Assembly (NCBI RefSeq): GCF_003850565.1
Contig: NZ_CP027706.1
Span: 5,952,001 to 6,016,000 of the forward strand
Reading direction: 5' to 3'
Origin: Pseudomonas sessilinigenes
GTDB taxonomy: Bacteria; Pseudomonadota; Gammaproteobacteria; Pseudomonadales; Pseudomonadaceae
Length of the DNA stretch: 64,000 nucleotides
The notes under the pieces: generated by a model
Databases searched by the model: none
The model's input: the letters and a program-made list of their open reading frames with translations, nothing else
What the model was told of the DNA's origin: nothing
Made by a program: the position numbers and the translations under genes
Part shown: piece by piece, positions 47,431 through 55,292 of the stretch
Layout of the letters: each line of letters opens with the position of its first letter
Numbering within the stretch: the stretch's first letter is position 1

Positions 47431-48864
47431 TTACGCCTTGAAGGTCAACACCGGCGAAAACCGCGCAATCACCGACACCGTTTGCTCCTCCACCTGGGAA
47501 CGAATCACCTGCCCGATCTCCTTGTACGCCCCCGGCGCCTCCTCGATCATCCGCTCCTCCTTGGTGGTGATGCACTCCACCCCCTGCAACCCCAGGAACG
47601 CCTTGTCCCGCTTGGCCCGCACGATCACGTCGCCACGCGACATCGAACGCCCGGCGCCGTGGCTGGCCGAACGCATCCAGCGCTCGTTGCCCAGCCCGGT
47701 CAGCAGGTAGGAATCGTGGCCCATGCTCCCGGGAATCAGCAGCGGCTGCCCGGCATAGGCCGGGGTCGCGCCCTTGCGGTGCACGTTGCCCACCTCCTCG
47801 CGCAACACGATGTTGTGCGGCACATCGACAATCAGCGGCGCCTCGATTCCCGCGCCGAACACCTGCCGCGTGCGCTGGCGCACCATCTCGGCGATCAGCG
47901 CGCGGTTGGCATCGGCGTAATGCGCAGCACTGTGCATCGCCAGCAGGTACTCGTCGGCCATCTCGCCGAACAGGGCGAAGATCTTCGATTGCGGATGCTT
48001 CAGCCCCGCCGGCCACAAGGCCTTGGCCTTGTCCATCCAGCGCCGCCCGACATAGAACCCGACATCCCGCGAGCCGGTGTGGATCATCATCACCACCTGC
48101 CCCACCGCCAGGCCGTGGGTAAAGCAGGCCTGGCGATCCACCAGCTCGGTAACCACCTGGATCTCGACGAAGTGATTGCCGCCGCCCAGGGAGCCCAGGC
48201 CCGGATCCCGCAAGACCTGCCGCGACCGGTCCTGCAAGGCCTCCGGGCCATAGGCGGCGCGACCACGGGCAAAGGACGACTCATGCAGGCCAGCCAGCTC
48301 GCGCTGCAACTGAGCAAAATCCGCTCCGGCGAACAAGCCGACCGGGGCCTGCTGCCGGACCTGGGCCCAGAAGTCCCCCAGGCCCGCCTCGAACAACGCG
48401 CTCATGGCTTGCGGGCTGGTGGGAATGTTGCGCGTGCCTTCCAACAGGTCGCCACGCACCAGGGCGGTCCACTTGGCCTTCTGCGCCATGAACTGCTCGT
48501 AGTCCAGGCCCAGCTTGTGCAGGCGCATGCCGCAATTGATATCGGTGCCAATGGCCTGGGGCACCACCAGGTCATGACTGGTGACGATCACGCTGCCCAC
48601 CGGAATCGAACTGCCGGTGTGGAAGTCCGGCGTGGCGCACGCGCACTTGACCTCGCCGCCATGGGGGTGGGCAACCCGGGCGAAATCCATGAGTTGGGTG
48701 ATGGCCTTCTCTTCGATGGCAAAACCTTCGGGCAACAGCAAATCCGCCTTGAGCCCGGCGTCATTGATCGAGGAGATGGAAAGGGAATTGGAATTCAGGC
48801 GTTCGATGGCCACCCCGGAACGGGCGAGCTTGTGCTGAATTCTCTTGAACGGTACTTGGGTCAT
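47431..48864 (-). CDS. rtcB: RNA-splicing ligase RtcB family protein
   Basis: 477 aa. Metal and GMP-binding motifs of RtcB are present: GTDINCGMRL, GGGNHFVEIQV, MIHTGSRDVG, DVPHNIVLREEVGNVHRKGA and ASHGAGRSMSR, which carries the His that is guanylylated. It joins RNA 2',3'-cyclic phosphate or 3'-phosphate ends to 5'-OH ends with GTP and Mn. The usual partners RtcA and RtcR are not adjacent. No good ribosome site precedes the ATG at 48864. A hairpin lies 27 bases upstream. Confidence 0.92.
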   Translation of the reverse strand: MTQVPFKRIQHKLARSGVAIERLNSNSLSISSINDAGLKADLLLPEGFAIEEKAITQLMDFARVAHPHGGEVKCACATPDFHTGSSIPVGSVIVTSHDLVVPQAIGTDINCGMRLHKLGLDYEQFMAQKAKWTALVRGDLLEGTRNIPTSPQAMSALFEAGLGDFWAQVRQQAPVGLFAGADFAQLQRELAGLHESSFARGRAAYGPEALQDRSRQVLRDPGLGSLGGGNHFVEIQVVTELVDRQACFTHGLAVGQVVMMIHTGSRDVGFYVGRRWMDKAKALWPAGLKHPQSKIFALFGEMADEYLLAMHSAAHYADANRALIAEMVRQRTRQVFGAGIEAPLIVDVPHNIVLREEVGNVHRKGATPAYAGQPLLIPGSMGHDSYLLTGLGNERWMRSASHGAGRSMSRGDVIVRAKRDKAFLGLQGVECITTKEERMIEEAPGAYKEIGQVIRSQVEEQTVSVIARFSPVLTFKA

Positions 48865-48890
48865 ATTCGACTGCTTTTTTTGGACGCAAC

Positions 48891-48914
48891 AAAACAACCA
48901 CCCTTTTGGTGGCT
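48891..48914 (-). terminator. Hairpin upstream of rtcB
   Basis: Minus strand: AGCCACC-AAAAG-GGTGGTT followed by TGTTTTG. A short stem with a T-rich tail, either ending the unit at 49 kb or attenuating rtcB. Confidence 0.45.
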
Positions 48915-49020
48915 GGAATTGTCTGGTCAGCAGCGAAACTTAGACGGCGCGTATGGTGAACAGCGCCAGGCCGGATGTAAATAGTGTCGAGCAAATATTT
49001 GCCAGCATGGTGGCCGACTT

Positions 49021-49336
49021 TCAGCCAGGTCGGTCCACCGGCAGATGAGAGGCCAAGCCAGCCTCGATGACCGCGAACAACTGGCGCAGCAGGTCGTCAC
49101 CGGCCACCGACGTTGCGTAGAGGTAGTCACCGCTCCAGTGGTCCCAACCCGCCTCGAGCACCCATCCATCACGGCAGAACGAGGGGTAAATGCCCTCGCC
49201 CAATCCCTGGATCACGCTGCCTTGCCGGTTGAAGCCCAGCTCCTGCTCCAGATAACGACAGGCCGTACGCCATGACGCACTGCCATGCTCCCGCGCCCAT
49301 AGCTGATCGAGCGTTGCAGTGCAGGCCCGCTCCAGC
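49021..49336 (-). pseudogene. Small coding stretch without a clear start, after the lipoprotein gene
   Basis: The minus strand stays open and coding-like from just past the lipoprotein stop to the stop at 49021. Segments include DQLWAREHGSASWRTACRYL, SFCRDGWVLEAGWDHWSGDY and DDLLRQLFAVIEAG. There is no ATG in this frame; the only good initiator is a GTG at 49215, which would give 64 aa and cut off half of the coding-looking part. It may be the end of a larger broken gene or may use a rare start codon. Trp- and Asp-rich; family not recognised. Its 5' edge abuts the lipoprotein stop codon, possibly through a frameshift. Confidence 0.4.
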
Positions 49337-50152
49337 CTACTGGAAACTGTGTTTCGACCAGGTCTTCCAGGGGGTGTACTCCAACTCGAAGAGAAATCGC
49401 TGGCCCACCGGCAGCGAGGTCAGGAAAACCGACATCTGTTGCAGATCCAGGGTTGCACAGCGCGCCTCCAGGCGCTGCACCAGACCGGAATCCGGCTTGA
49501 AGTCGGGCAGGCGCTCGTCAATGGCGACCCATTCCACCTGGCAGCGCGCTATCTGCCCCTGCTCGCTGACGACGCCGTGGAACCGAGCGATGCCGATGCT
49601 ATCCAGGCGCTCGCCGACAAACAGCTGCCGCCAGAGATACCGCTCCTGATCCCTGTACTCACGGACCGTTGCGCGGACTCGTTGCTCCTCCATGGGGCGC
49701 GACCGGGGGGGCGAGAAAACCATCGGGATCACCACTTGCAGGTTTTCCCCCGGGTCGTTGGAGAACAGTTGTGGCCCAACCCTGGGAAACACCATGTTCC
49801 AGCAGATTTCCTCCAGCAGCGGCGCCAGCTTGCGGTTGTCCGGAAATCGTTGCAGTGGGTAGTCGGGCAGAGCCTCGGCGGTACAACTGACCACCTCGTT
49901 GCGACGGTTGATCACCGCACGCAGTGACAGCCCGCCGACCCAATCGTCGAAGTGATACCTGTTCACGCCCTGATCCAGGACCTGCTTGAAGTCGGCGCGA
50001 AGACTCGCCATCCGATCCTGAGCCTGTTGTTCCTCGCTCTGCACTGAGGAGCTTCTACAGCCAGCGATCATCAGCAGCCCGCCCAGCAGCAGGCTCCCAG
50101 CGGCAAACCGCATCAGGCATTCAAAAAGTCGGTAGTGCACGGTTCGCTCCAT
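49337..50152 (-). CDS. Putative outer-membrane lipoprotein, unknown
   Basis: 271 aa. A lipoprotein signal, LLLGGLLMIAGC, places the lipid-modified Cys at about residue 31 from the ATG at 50152; a shorter start at 50113 keeps the lipobox. The mature part has two similar halves (RFPDNRKLAPLLEEICWNMV and QRLEARCATLDLQQM-type ends), suggesting an internal duplication. I recognise no domain. Upstream 110 bases separate it from the small Cys-rich exported protein on the same strand. Confidence 0.65.
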   Translation of the reverse strand: MERTVHYRLFECLMRFAAGSLLLGGLLMIAGCRSSSVQSEEQQAQDRMASLRADFKQVLDQGVNRYHFDDWVGGLSLRAVINRRNEVVSCTAEALPDYPLQRFPDNRKLAPLLEEICWNMVFPRVGPQLFSNDPGENLQVVIPMVFSPPRSRPMEEQRVRATVREYRDQERYLWRQLFVGERLDSIGIARFHGVVSEQGQIARCQVEWVAIDERLPDFKPDSGLVQRLEARCATLDLQQMSVFLTSLPVGQRFLFELEYTPWKTWSKHSFQ

Positions 50153-50261
50153 GGGAAAGTCCAGGCCCCGGGACCTGCAGCAGGTCGCATCATCCAAGGG
50201 CCGGGAGCATATAGGCTGGCGCGAAGACACACAAAAGCTGGTTTTGCCCGAGCCGATCCCC

Positions 50262-50654
50262 TCAGGGCTGGCCGCCGTTGACGCCCAGCACCTGCTCCAG
50301 GTGCTTGACCTCGGCGTCCGACAGCGGCGGTGCCGCAAGCGCCGCGCTCGGCGGGTCCGAAGCCAGCCGAGCCGGCACCGCAGGCTTGGGCCTGGTTACC
50401 CGAGTGCGACTCGAGCTGCTCGAAGGATACAACGCCTCATCCAGGCACTTATCGCGCATACCCTGGCTGGACAGGCCCTGGCAGCCCTTGCCATTGGACA
50501 ATGCACGAGCACCACAGGTGGCCTTGCTGTCCGGGTCCTGCAGGTCGATACAGCTCAAGGAGCCAAAGCCATGCCCCAATACAGAAGCCGCGTCTTCTCC
50601 ATGGGCAATGCTTGTGCATAGCAACAACGGGGTTAAAAACAGTATGGGGCGCAT
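50262..50654 (-). CDS. Small exported Cys-containing protein
   Basis: 130 aa with a signal peptide (ILFLTPLLLCTSIAHG). The first half of the mature part has four Cys (LSCIDLQ, ATCGAR, KGCQGL, DKCLDEAL), enough for two disulfides; the second half is a Ser/Pro/Ala linker (SSSSSRTRVTRPKPAVPARL) and a short helix. GGGAGG before the ATG. Periplasmic or secreted; function unknown. Confidence 0.7.
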   Translation of the reverse strand: MRPILFLTPLLLCTSIAHGEDAASVLGHGFGSLSCIDLQDPDSKATCGARALSNGKGCQGLSSQGMRDKCLDEALYPSSSSSRTRVTRPKPAVPARLASDPPSAALAAPPLSDAEVKHLEQVLGVNGGQP

Positions 50655-50828
50655 AGATACAAGCCTCCCTGGCGACAGGACACTCCACTGGAGCCCCCTG
50701 CCTGAACGAGTGAAGCCTTGTTCTAGCAGTTGAAGATGAAGATTTTCCGCTCCTTGGACACAAAGACCGACCCAATAGCCAGCGAGATGGCATTCTGTCG
50801 CCCCTTGTTCGACCCCGGAGGACGTGCC

Positions 50829-51374
50829 TTGAATCAACGCATCTATCTGATCGGCGCCTCGGGTGCCGGCGTCAGTACCCTGGGCGCGCTCCTGGCACAG
50901 CAATTGGGCCTGCCCCATGTCGACGTCGACGAACACTACTGGCACCCCAGCGATCCGCCCTTCCAGCAGGCGCGCCCCGTAGAACAGCGGCTGCTGGGCC
51001 TCAAGCAGGCCCTGGAGGACAAGCCCTGGGTACTCTCGGGCTCGATGGACGGCTGGGGCGATGCAATCATCGCGCAAGCCGACTGGGTGTTGTATGTCGA
51101 TACCCCCACGCCTTTGCGCCTGCAACGCATCCGCTCACGGGAACGACAGCGTTTTGGCCCGCGAATCCTGCCCGGCGGTGACATGCATACCCAGCACCTG
51201 GCCTTTCTCGAATGGGCAGCGGCCTACGACGGCGGCTCTCGGGCAGGTCGCAGCCGCCCACGTCACAAGGAATGGCTGGCACGACTGGACCAGCCCCAAG
51301 GGCGCATCGAGGGTTCAGGTTCAATGCAACAAATGCTGGACCAGGCATTGGCAATCATCACCGGGCCCTGCTGA
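50829..51374 (+). CDS. P-loop adenylate-kinase-like NTPase
   Basis: 181 aa. Walker A IGASGAGVST at the N-terminus, then HVDVDEHYWHPSDPPF and an Arg-rich lid (RLQRIRSRERQRFG) resemble small AAA/shikimate-kinase-like nucleotide kinases often called adenylate kinase-like. Substrate unknown. The start is a TTG with a perfect GGAGG seven bases upstream; the open frame before it has no site. Divergent from the small exported protein. Confidence 0.82.
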   Translation: MNQRIYLIGASGAGVSTLGALLAQQLGLPHVDVDEHYWHPSDPPFQQARPVEQRLLGLKQALEDKPWVLSGSMDGWGDAIIAQADWVLYVDTPTPLRLQRIRSRERQRFGPRILPGGDMHTQHLAFLEWAAAYDGGSRAGRSRPRHKEWLARLDQPQGRIEGSGSMQQMLDQALAIITGPC

Positions 51375-51481
51375 GGTCGAATGCGAGCTGGCGTCATCAC
51401 GGGCCAAGGCATCGCTATTGGACAAAGACTTCCAAGCTCACCGGTTGGGCAAGCGCAAAGATTCGATACGCCACCGGGCGC

Positions 51482-51568
51482 TCAATGGAACAAAAAAGAT
51501 ACCGCCCAGGCAAAACACGTCAGGACCAACGTCATTCCCATTACATACAACGCCAACGCACGACCCAC
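51482..51568 (-). CDS. Candidate 28-aa membrane peptide
   Basis: A GTG start with GAGG seven bases upstream opens a 28-codon frame encoding GRALALYVMGMTLVLTCFAW and then AVSFLFH: one basic residue near the start and a single hydrophobic helix. This is the form of small bacterial membrane proteins, too short for routine gene calls. It lies antisense to no gene, in the 592-base gap before wecB. Unverified. Confidence 0.35.
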   Translation of the reverse strand: MGRALALYVMGMTLVLTCFAWAVSFLFH

Positions 51569-51704
51569 GGAACCACCTCGCAAAACAGAACACTTGCCCG
51601 GCCACCCAACGAGCGGCCAATGGCAGGCATTTTAGCAGCGAGCGACATCATATTGACACATTCATACCGCGCTAATTTGAAAGCTCCCGATAAATGGCAA
51701 TAGC

Positions 51705-51718
51705 GTCATTTTTATGAC
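51705..51718. promoter_or_regulatory. FleQ-box-like inverted repeat upstream of the NGR operon
   Basis: GTCATTTTTATGAC has the GTCA-N6-TGAC form of FleQ sites with an AT spacer; one more base pair on each side extends the dyad. It lies about 250 bp before wecB. FleQ controls exopolysaccharide genes through c-di-GMP in Pseudomonas. The surrounding 51.4-51.97 kb gap otherwise holds only the candidate membrane peptide and AT-rich sequence. Confidence 0.45.
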
Positions 51719-51966
51719 GAAAATGTAATAAACAATTGACTCTCGCGCGCCCGACCGAAGCCTGTAGAAACATCATCTTGCATTTTCCAGACGGTTGGCC
51801 CGAACGTCTTTGGAACTTCGATTTGATCCCATTGCCAGACCCCCTCTTTTCTTCGCAACCGCGTGCTTGAGCGATAGCGCGCATTCCGGACCCTGGTTGG
51901 ACAAGAGTGGATCCCACTGCTTTTATTCAGGATCAGAACCGGTTGCATCACACCCTGGAGGGGTCA

Positions 51967-53118
51967 ATGCCTTTCAAAGTCATGATGGTTTTCGGTACGC
52001 GCCCTGAGGCAATCAAAATGGCGCCCCTGGCCCGGGTCCTGCGTCAATGGCCCGGAATCGAGCTGCATATCTGCTCCACCGGGCAGCACCGGGAAATGCT
52101 CAGGCAGGTGCTCGACTCCTTCGAGCTGAGTGTCGACGAAGACCTGCAGGTGATGACCCAGGGCCAGTCTCTCAATGGCCTTTCCCAGCAATTGCTGATC
52201 AACCTGGATGCCACCTACGAGCGCCTGCAACCGGATATCGTGCTGGTGCACGGCGATACCACCACCAGCTTCATCGCCGCCCTGGCCGCCTTCAACCGCC
52301 AGTTGCCCATCGGCCACGTCGAAGCCGGCCTGCGCACCGGCAACCTCAAGGCCCCCTGGCCCGAAGAGGCCAACCGCCGCCTGACCGGCGTGATCGCCGA
52401 CCTGCACTTCGCCCCCACCGCCAAGTGCGAAGCCAACCTGCTGCGCGAAGGCGTTCCGGAAGCCAACATCGAGATCACCGGCAATACCGTGATCGATGCA
52501 CTGCTGTGGATGCGCAGCCATCAGGAAGATCTCCACTGGCGCCCTTCTGCCGACTCGCCCCTGGCGGTGCTCGACGACAAGCGGCGCATGGTGCTGATCA
52601 CCGGCCACCGCCGGGAAAACTTCGGCGATGGCTTCCAGCAGATCTGCGAAGCCCTGGCGGAACTGGGACAGCGCTACCCCGACGTGCAGTTCCTGTATCC
52701 GGTGCACCTCAACCCCCAAGTGCAGAACGCGGTCTACCGCCTGCTCTCGGACAAGCCCAACATCTACCTGGTCCCGCCCCAGGACTATCAGCATTTTGTC
52801 TGGCTGATGGGACGTTCGTACTTCATTCTCAGCGATTCCGGCGGCGTCCAGGAGGAGGCTCCGGCCATTGGCAAGCCGTTGCTGGTGCTGCGCGACGTCA
52901 CCGAGCGGCCCGCGGTGCTCGAGGGCGGCACCGTGCTGCTGGTGGGTACCGACCGTGAGCGCATCGTGCACCACGCCAGCCAACTGCTGGACGACGACAA
53001 GGTCTATGCCCGCATGAGCAGGGTCCACAGCCCCTATGGCGACGGCCATGCCAGCGAACATATCGCCCGCCACTTGAGCACCTGGTTGGAGGCTCAAGCC
53101 GCGGGTGGCCCGGCATGA
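51967..53118 (+). CDS. wecB: UDP-N-acetylglucosamine 2-epimerase (non-hydrolysing)
   Basis: 383 aa. Family motifs are VMMVFGTRPEAIKMAPLARV, HGDTTTSF, HVEAGLRTGN, PEEANRRLTG and SDSGGVQEEAP. It interconverts UDP-GlcNAc and UDP-ManNAc in the cytosol, giving the precursor for a ManNAc-containing polymer. GGAGGGG precedes the ATG. Its stop overlaps the nfrB start (ATGA), so the sugar precursor enzyme and the polymerase are translationally coupled. In E. coli WecB is part of the N4 receptor polysaccharide pathway, although it is encoded elsewhere there. Confidence 0.93.
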   Translation: MPFKVMMVFGTRPEAIKMAPLARVLRQWPGIELHICSTGQHREMLRQVLDSFELSVDEDLQVMTQGQSLNGLSQQLLINLDATYERLQPDIVLVHGDTTTSFIAALAAFNRQLPIGHVEAGLRTGNLKAPWPEEANRRLTGVIADLHFAPTAKCEANLLREGVPEANIEITGNTVIDALLWMRSHQEDLHWRPSADSPLAVLDDKRRMVLITGHRRENFGDGFQQICEALAELGQRYPDVQFLYPVHLNPQVQNAVYRLLSDKPNIYLVPPQDYQHFVWLMGRSYFILSDSGGVQEEAPAIGKPLLVLRDVTERPAVLEGGTVLLVGTDRERIVHHASQLLDDDKVYARMSRVHSPYGDGHASEHIARHLSTWLEAQAAGGPA

Positions 53119-55292
53119 ACCTGGCCCTGATCGACATCTTCATCTACATCCTCTACGGCCTCAAGTACCTGGCCATCACCCTGGCCCTGCTGATGTTCCT
53201 GCTGGGCCTGGATGACCTGTTCATTGACCTGGTGTACTGGACCCGCAAGCTGATCCGCCGCTGGCGCATCTATGAGAAGTTCAAGCCGGCGGACGAGGAG
53301 CGCCTGTTCGAAACCCCGGAAAAGCCCCTGGCGATCATGGTCCCGGCCTGGAACGAGGTCGGCGTGGTGGGCGAGATGGCTCGCCTGGCTGCCTCCACCA
53401 TCGACTACCAGAACTACCAGATTTTCGTCGGCACCTACCCCAACGATGCCGAGACCCAGGCCGACGTCGACGCCGTCTGCCAGCACTACCCGAACGTGCA
53501 CAAGGTGGTCTGCGCCCGCCCCGGCCCCACCAGCAAGGCCGACTGCCTGAACAACATCATCGACGCCATCCTGCGCTTTCAGAACGAGGCGAAGATCGAG
53601 TTCGCCGGCTTCATCCTGCATGACGCCGAAGACGTGATCTCGCCCATGGAGTTGCGCCTCTACAACTACCTGCTGCCGAACAAGGACCTGATCCAGATCC
53701 CGGTCTATCCCTACGCGCCGGAATGGCAGGGCTTCACCGCCGGGCACTATGTCGATGAGTTCGCCGAGAACCACGGCAAGGACGTGATCGTGCGCGAAGC
53801 CCTCACCGGCCAGGTGCCCAGCGCCGGGGTCGGTACCTGCTTCAGTCGCCGGGCCATTGGCGCCCTGCTGGAGGATGGCGACGGTATCGCCTTCGACGTG
53901 CAGAGCCTGACCGAGGACTACGACATCGGTTTTCGCCTGAAGCAAAAAGGCATGAAGTGCATCTTCGCCCGCTACTCCATCAACGATCCGAAACTGGCCC
54001 TGGACTATGAATGGGTCCCGGGCATGAATCGCCAGTTCGCCCAGGTGATCTGTGTGCGCGAACACTTCCCCCGGGACTGGCAGCACGCTGTCCGGCAAAA
54101 GTCGCGGTGGATCGTCGGCATCGTGTTCCAAGGCACCACCAACCTGGGCTGGAGCCGCAAGAACCTGCTCAACTACTTCCTCTGGCGCGATCGCCGCGGG
54201 CTGATCGCCTACCTGCTGAGCTTCCTGGTGAACCTGCTGTTCCTGGTGCTGCTGGGCATGTGGCTGATCACCGTGCTGTCCCCGGATGCCTGGCACTTCC
54301 AGTCGATTCTCGCCGACAGCCCGCTGCTGGCCGCACTGCTCTGGCTCAACGGCCTGATGCTGGTCAACCGCCTGTTCCAGCGAGCCTGGTTCGTCACCCG
54401 TTTTTATGGCCTGGGCCAGGGCTTGCTCTCCGCGCCACGGATGATGTGGAGCAACTTCGTCAACTTCTTCGCCAACCTGCGGGCCCTGCGCCAGGTTCTG
54501 CAAATGGGTGACTCGCGACGCGTGGCCTGGGACAAGACCACCCATGAGTTTCCTGCCCTGACCAAGGCCCAGCGCACGCCCCTGGGCCATCGCCTGGTGG
54601 AAAAGGGCCTGCTCAGCGAAGAGCAGCTCGAAGCCGTCATCACCAGCCCGGTTCGCCGGCGCCTGGGCCGCGAACTGCTGTTGCGCGGCTACATCGACAG
54701 CACCCAACTGGTCCAGGAGCTGGCCGCGCAGTTCGAACTGGAGTGGACGCCGCTCAACCCATTCAAACTCGACCCGCAACTGATCGCCGCGGTCCCCCGG
54801 CGCATCGCCGTGCAGTACGGAGTGCTACCGCTCAAGGAAGAGGACGGCACGCTGATCCTGGCCTCCGAGGACCCGGTCAGCCAAGTTTCGCTGGGGGCCA
54901 TCAGCCGCCAGCTCAAGCGTCCGGTGAAATGTCGCCTGGCGCCCCAGGGACGGGTGACCCTGGGTATCCGCCACTGGTATCCGGGCAAACACCAGGGCGA
55001 GGAAACCCGGCACATGCTCGCCACGCTGGAACGCCATCAGGACGACGAGGCGCTGCTTGAGCGCGTCAGTCACCACCAGGTCCAGATCGGTCGCCTGTTG
55101 CAGGTGCACGGCCTGGTGCCACCGAGCCTGTTCAACCAGGCCATGATCGACTACGACGCCGATCGCAGCTCCCTCGGGGAACACCTGATCGAACGCGGCA
55201 TGATCACTCCCGAGGTCTTGCAACAGGCCCTGGCGGAGCAGGCCGAGGAGCAACAGGCGGCCTACCGTATCGTCGCGGAGGTGGATGCATGA
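53115..55292 (+). CDS. nfrB: NfrB-like glycosyltransferase with c-di-GMP-binding MshEN domain
   Basis: 725 aa. N-terminal membrane helices, a GT2 catalytic domain (MVPAWNEVGVVGEM, HDAEDVISPMELRLYNYL, TEDYDIGFRL, QKSRWIVGIV) and further membrane segments around 375-440. The C-terminal third contains MshEN-type modules (RRLGRELLLRGYIDSTQLVQ and SSLGEHLIERGMITPEVLQQ), known c-di-GMP receptors. This is the architecture of E. coli NfrB, the polymerase of the phage N4 receptor glycan. Coupled by ATGA to wecB and nfrA. Confidence 0.93.
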   Translation: MNLALIDIFIYILYGLKYLAITLALLMFLLGLDDLFIDLVYWTRKLIRRWRIYEKFKPADEERLFETPEKPLAIMVPAWNEVGVVGEMARLAASTIDYQNYQIFVGTYPNDAETQADVDAVCQHYPNVHKVVCARPGPTSKADCLNNIIDAILRFQNEAKIEFAGFILHDAEDVISPMELRLYNYLLPNKDLIQIPVYPYAPEWQGFTAGHYVDEFAENHGKDVIVREALTGQVPSAGVGTCFSRRAIGALLEDGDGIAFDVQSLTEDYDIGFRLKQKGMKCIFARYSINDPKLALDYEWVPGMNRQFAQVICVREHFPRDWQHAVRQKSRWIVGIVFQGTTNLGWSRKNLLNYFLWRDRRGLIAYLLSFLVNLLFLVLLGMWLITVLSPDAWHFQSILADSPLLAALLWLNGLMLVNRLFQRAWFVTRFYGLGQGLLSAPRMMWSNFVNFFANLRALRQVLQMGDSRRVAWDKTTHEFPALTKAQRTPLGHRLVEKGLLSEEQLEAVITSPVRRRLGRELLLRGYIDSTQLVQELAAQFELEWTPLNPFKLDPQLIAAVPRRIAVQYGVLPLKEEDGTLILASEDPVSQVSLGAISRQLKRPVKCRLAPQGRVTLGIRHWYPGKHQGEETRHMLATLERHQDDEALLERVSHHQVQIGRLLQVHGLVPPSLFNQAMIDYDADRSSLGEHLIERGMITPEVLQQALAEQAEEQQAAYRIVAEVDA

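Noticed and set aside
51654..51680. TTGACA with TAATTT as a sigma-70 promoter before wecB
   Set aside because: Spacer of 14 bp is too short, and the distance to wecB is about 290 bp; not listed as a promoter.
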